In this document: piece by piece, positions 63,532 through 64,000 of the stretch
Layout: every line of letters begins with the position of its first letter
How positions within the stretch are numbered: the stretch's first letter is position 1
Source of the DNA: Paenibacillus sp. JCM 10914
GTDB lineage: Bacteria; Bacillota; Bacilli; Paenibacillales; Paenibacillaceae
DNA: 64,000 nucleotides
Direction of reading: 5' to 3'
Assembly (NCBI RefSeq): GCF_001315105.1
Contig: NZ_BAZR01000003.1
Location: 62,001-126,000 of the forward strand
Translations under genes and position numbers: made by a program
The notes under the pieces: model-generated
Databases searched by the model: none
What the model was told of the DNA's origin: nothing
The model's input: the letters and a program-made list of their open reading frames with translations, nothing else

Positions 63532-63936
63532 ATGAGAAGCAAGAAAGTAGCGCTATTCGCGGCGATGGTGCTCGTTGCTGTTGCCCTTGCCGCTTGCAGT
63601 GACACAAAAGCACAGACCAATGATGATGAACTCCCAGACCCTATTATCGTAGAGCTTACCGTGACGCCAGAGACGATAACCATCGGTGAGAAGGTCTTGA
63701 TCCAAGCGAAAGTAACGCAGGGAGGCAGCCCCGTGGAAGATGCAAATGATGTGGAATTTGAGGTAACCCTTGAAGGAGGGGGACTTCCGGTGAAGGTTCC
63801 AGTTAAGCATGATCAAGGCGGGATCTATCAGATGGAGAAGACCTTTAAAGAAGCAGGTACCTACAGGATCATTTCGCATGTAACCGCGAGAGGCCAGCAT
63901 TCTATGCCATTGCAGGAACTGACGGTAACCGAATAG
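63532..63936 (+). CDS. YtkA-like domain lipoprotein
   Basis: 134 residues from ATG 63532 (AGAGGTG upstream). Lipobox ALAAC near residue 21 predicts a lipid-anchored protein. The mature part (PDPIIVELTVTPETITIGEK, VLIQAKVTQGGSPVEDANDV, EAGTYRIISHVTARGQHSMP) is an immunoglobulin-like YtkA/FixH-type domain. Function unknown, perhaps linked to metal or cytochrome assembly in relatives. Confidence 0.78.
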   Translation: MRSKKVALFAAMVLVAVALAACSDTKAQTNDDELPDPIIVELTVTPETITIGEKVLIQAKVTQGGSPVEDANDVEFEVTLEGGGLPVKVPVKHDQGGIYQMEKTFKEAGTYRIISHVTARGQHSMPLQELTVTE

Positions 63937-64000
63937 TCTTGCAATGACAATTGAATCGACTAAGAAACCGTTCCCTTCATCAATGGTGGGTTGTACTTCC

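Noticed and set aside
1..64000. CRISPR arrays, tRNA or rRNA genes, insertion sequences
   Set aside because: I saw no regular direct repeats with spacers, no cloverleaf-like genes, no rRNA segments and no transposase.

Overview
The window looks like a chromosomal segment of a spore-forming Firmicute of the Paenibacillus type. The evidence is cotE, spoVK, the mutS-mutL-miaA-hfq run, hflX-ynbB-glnR-glnA, a lexA/yneA/ynzC locus, stalk (copper amine oxidase N-terminal) proteins, a squalene-hopene cyclase and moderate GC. There are no rRNA or tRNA genes, no CRISPR array and no recognisable IS element.

Layout: (1) 1-7050 is a visibly AT-rich island, probably the right end of an SPbeta-like prophage or its remnant. 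It holds a large protein with the DxDGD signature of two-barrel (QDE-1/YonO-type) RNA polymerases, a DGQHR/DndB-like protein, an integrase-fold protein lacking catalytic residues (MrpR-type repressor), a LytTR-like protein and small orphans, one set behind a LexA-box promoter. (2) 7185-8747 is a MATE efflux gene behind a structured leader with an intrinsic terminator, best read as a guanidine-IV (mepA-type) riboswitch candidate. (3) 8928-12742 is a persulfide/sulfide detoxification run (CstR, TusA, DsrE-like, TusA-rhodanese, rhodanese, persulfide dioxygenase-like, TauE) with three matching CstR-type operators. (4) 12824-17864 has squalene-hopene cyclase plus an overlapping methyltransferase, then an AraC regulator divergent from a sulfatase. 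(5) 17865-33150 is accessory: gene fragments, a TetR-controlled esterase/kinase operon, UbiD, TraB/GumN and a glycoside hydrolase. (6) 33357-39884 has carbonic anhydrase, an Fe-S family protein, M32 carboxypeptidase, an NMT1/SsuA-type ABC importer and an aromatic acid exporter. (7) 40026-64000 is core genome: cotE, an amidoligase-like gene, mutS, mutL, a methyltransferase, miaA, hfq, PBP1A, ntdP-like, ydcF-like, spoVK, hflX, ynbB, glnR, glnA, lexA, yneA, ynzC, a HAD phosphatase and a lipoprotein.

Regulatory signals that can be read directly include a perfect GlnR box before glnR-glnA, five LexA boxes between lexA and yneA plus one in the island, CstR-type operators and a palindrome over the promoter of a TetR operon.

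Seven otherwise convincing genes are broken by single-base shifts, nine in all, and every one fits loss of one base. This points to indel errors in the underlying sequence at least as much as to real gene decay, so these genes are given over their full reconstructed span.
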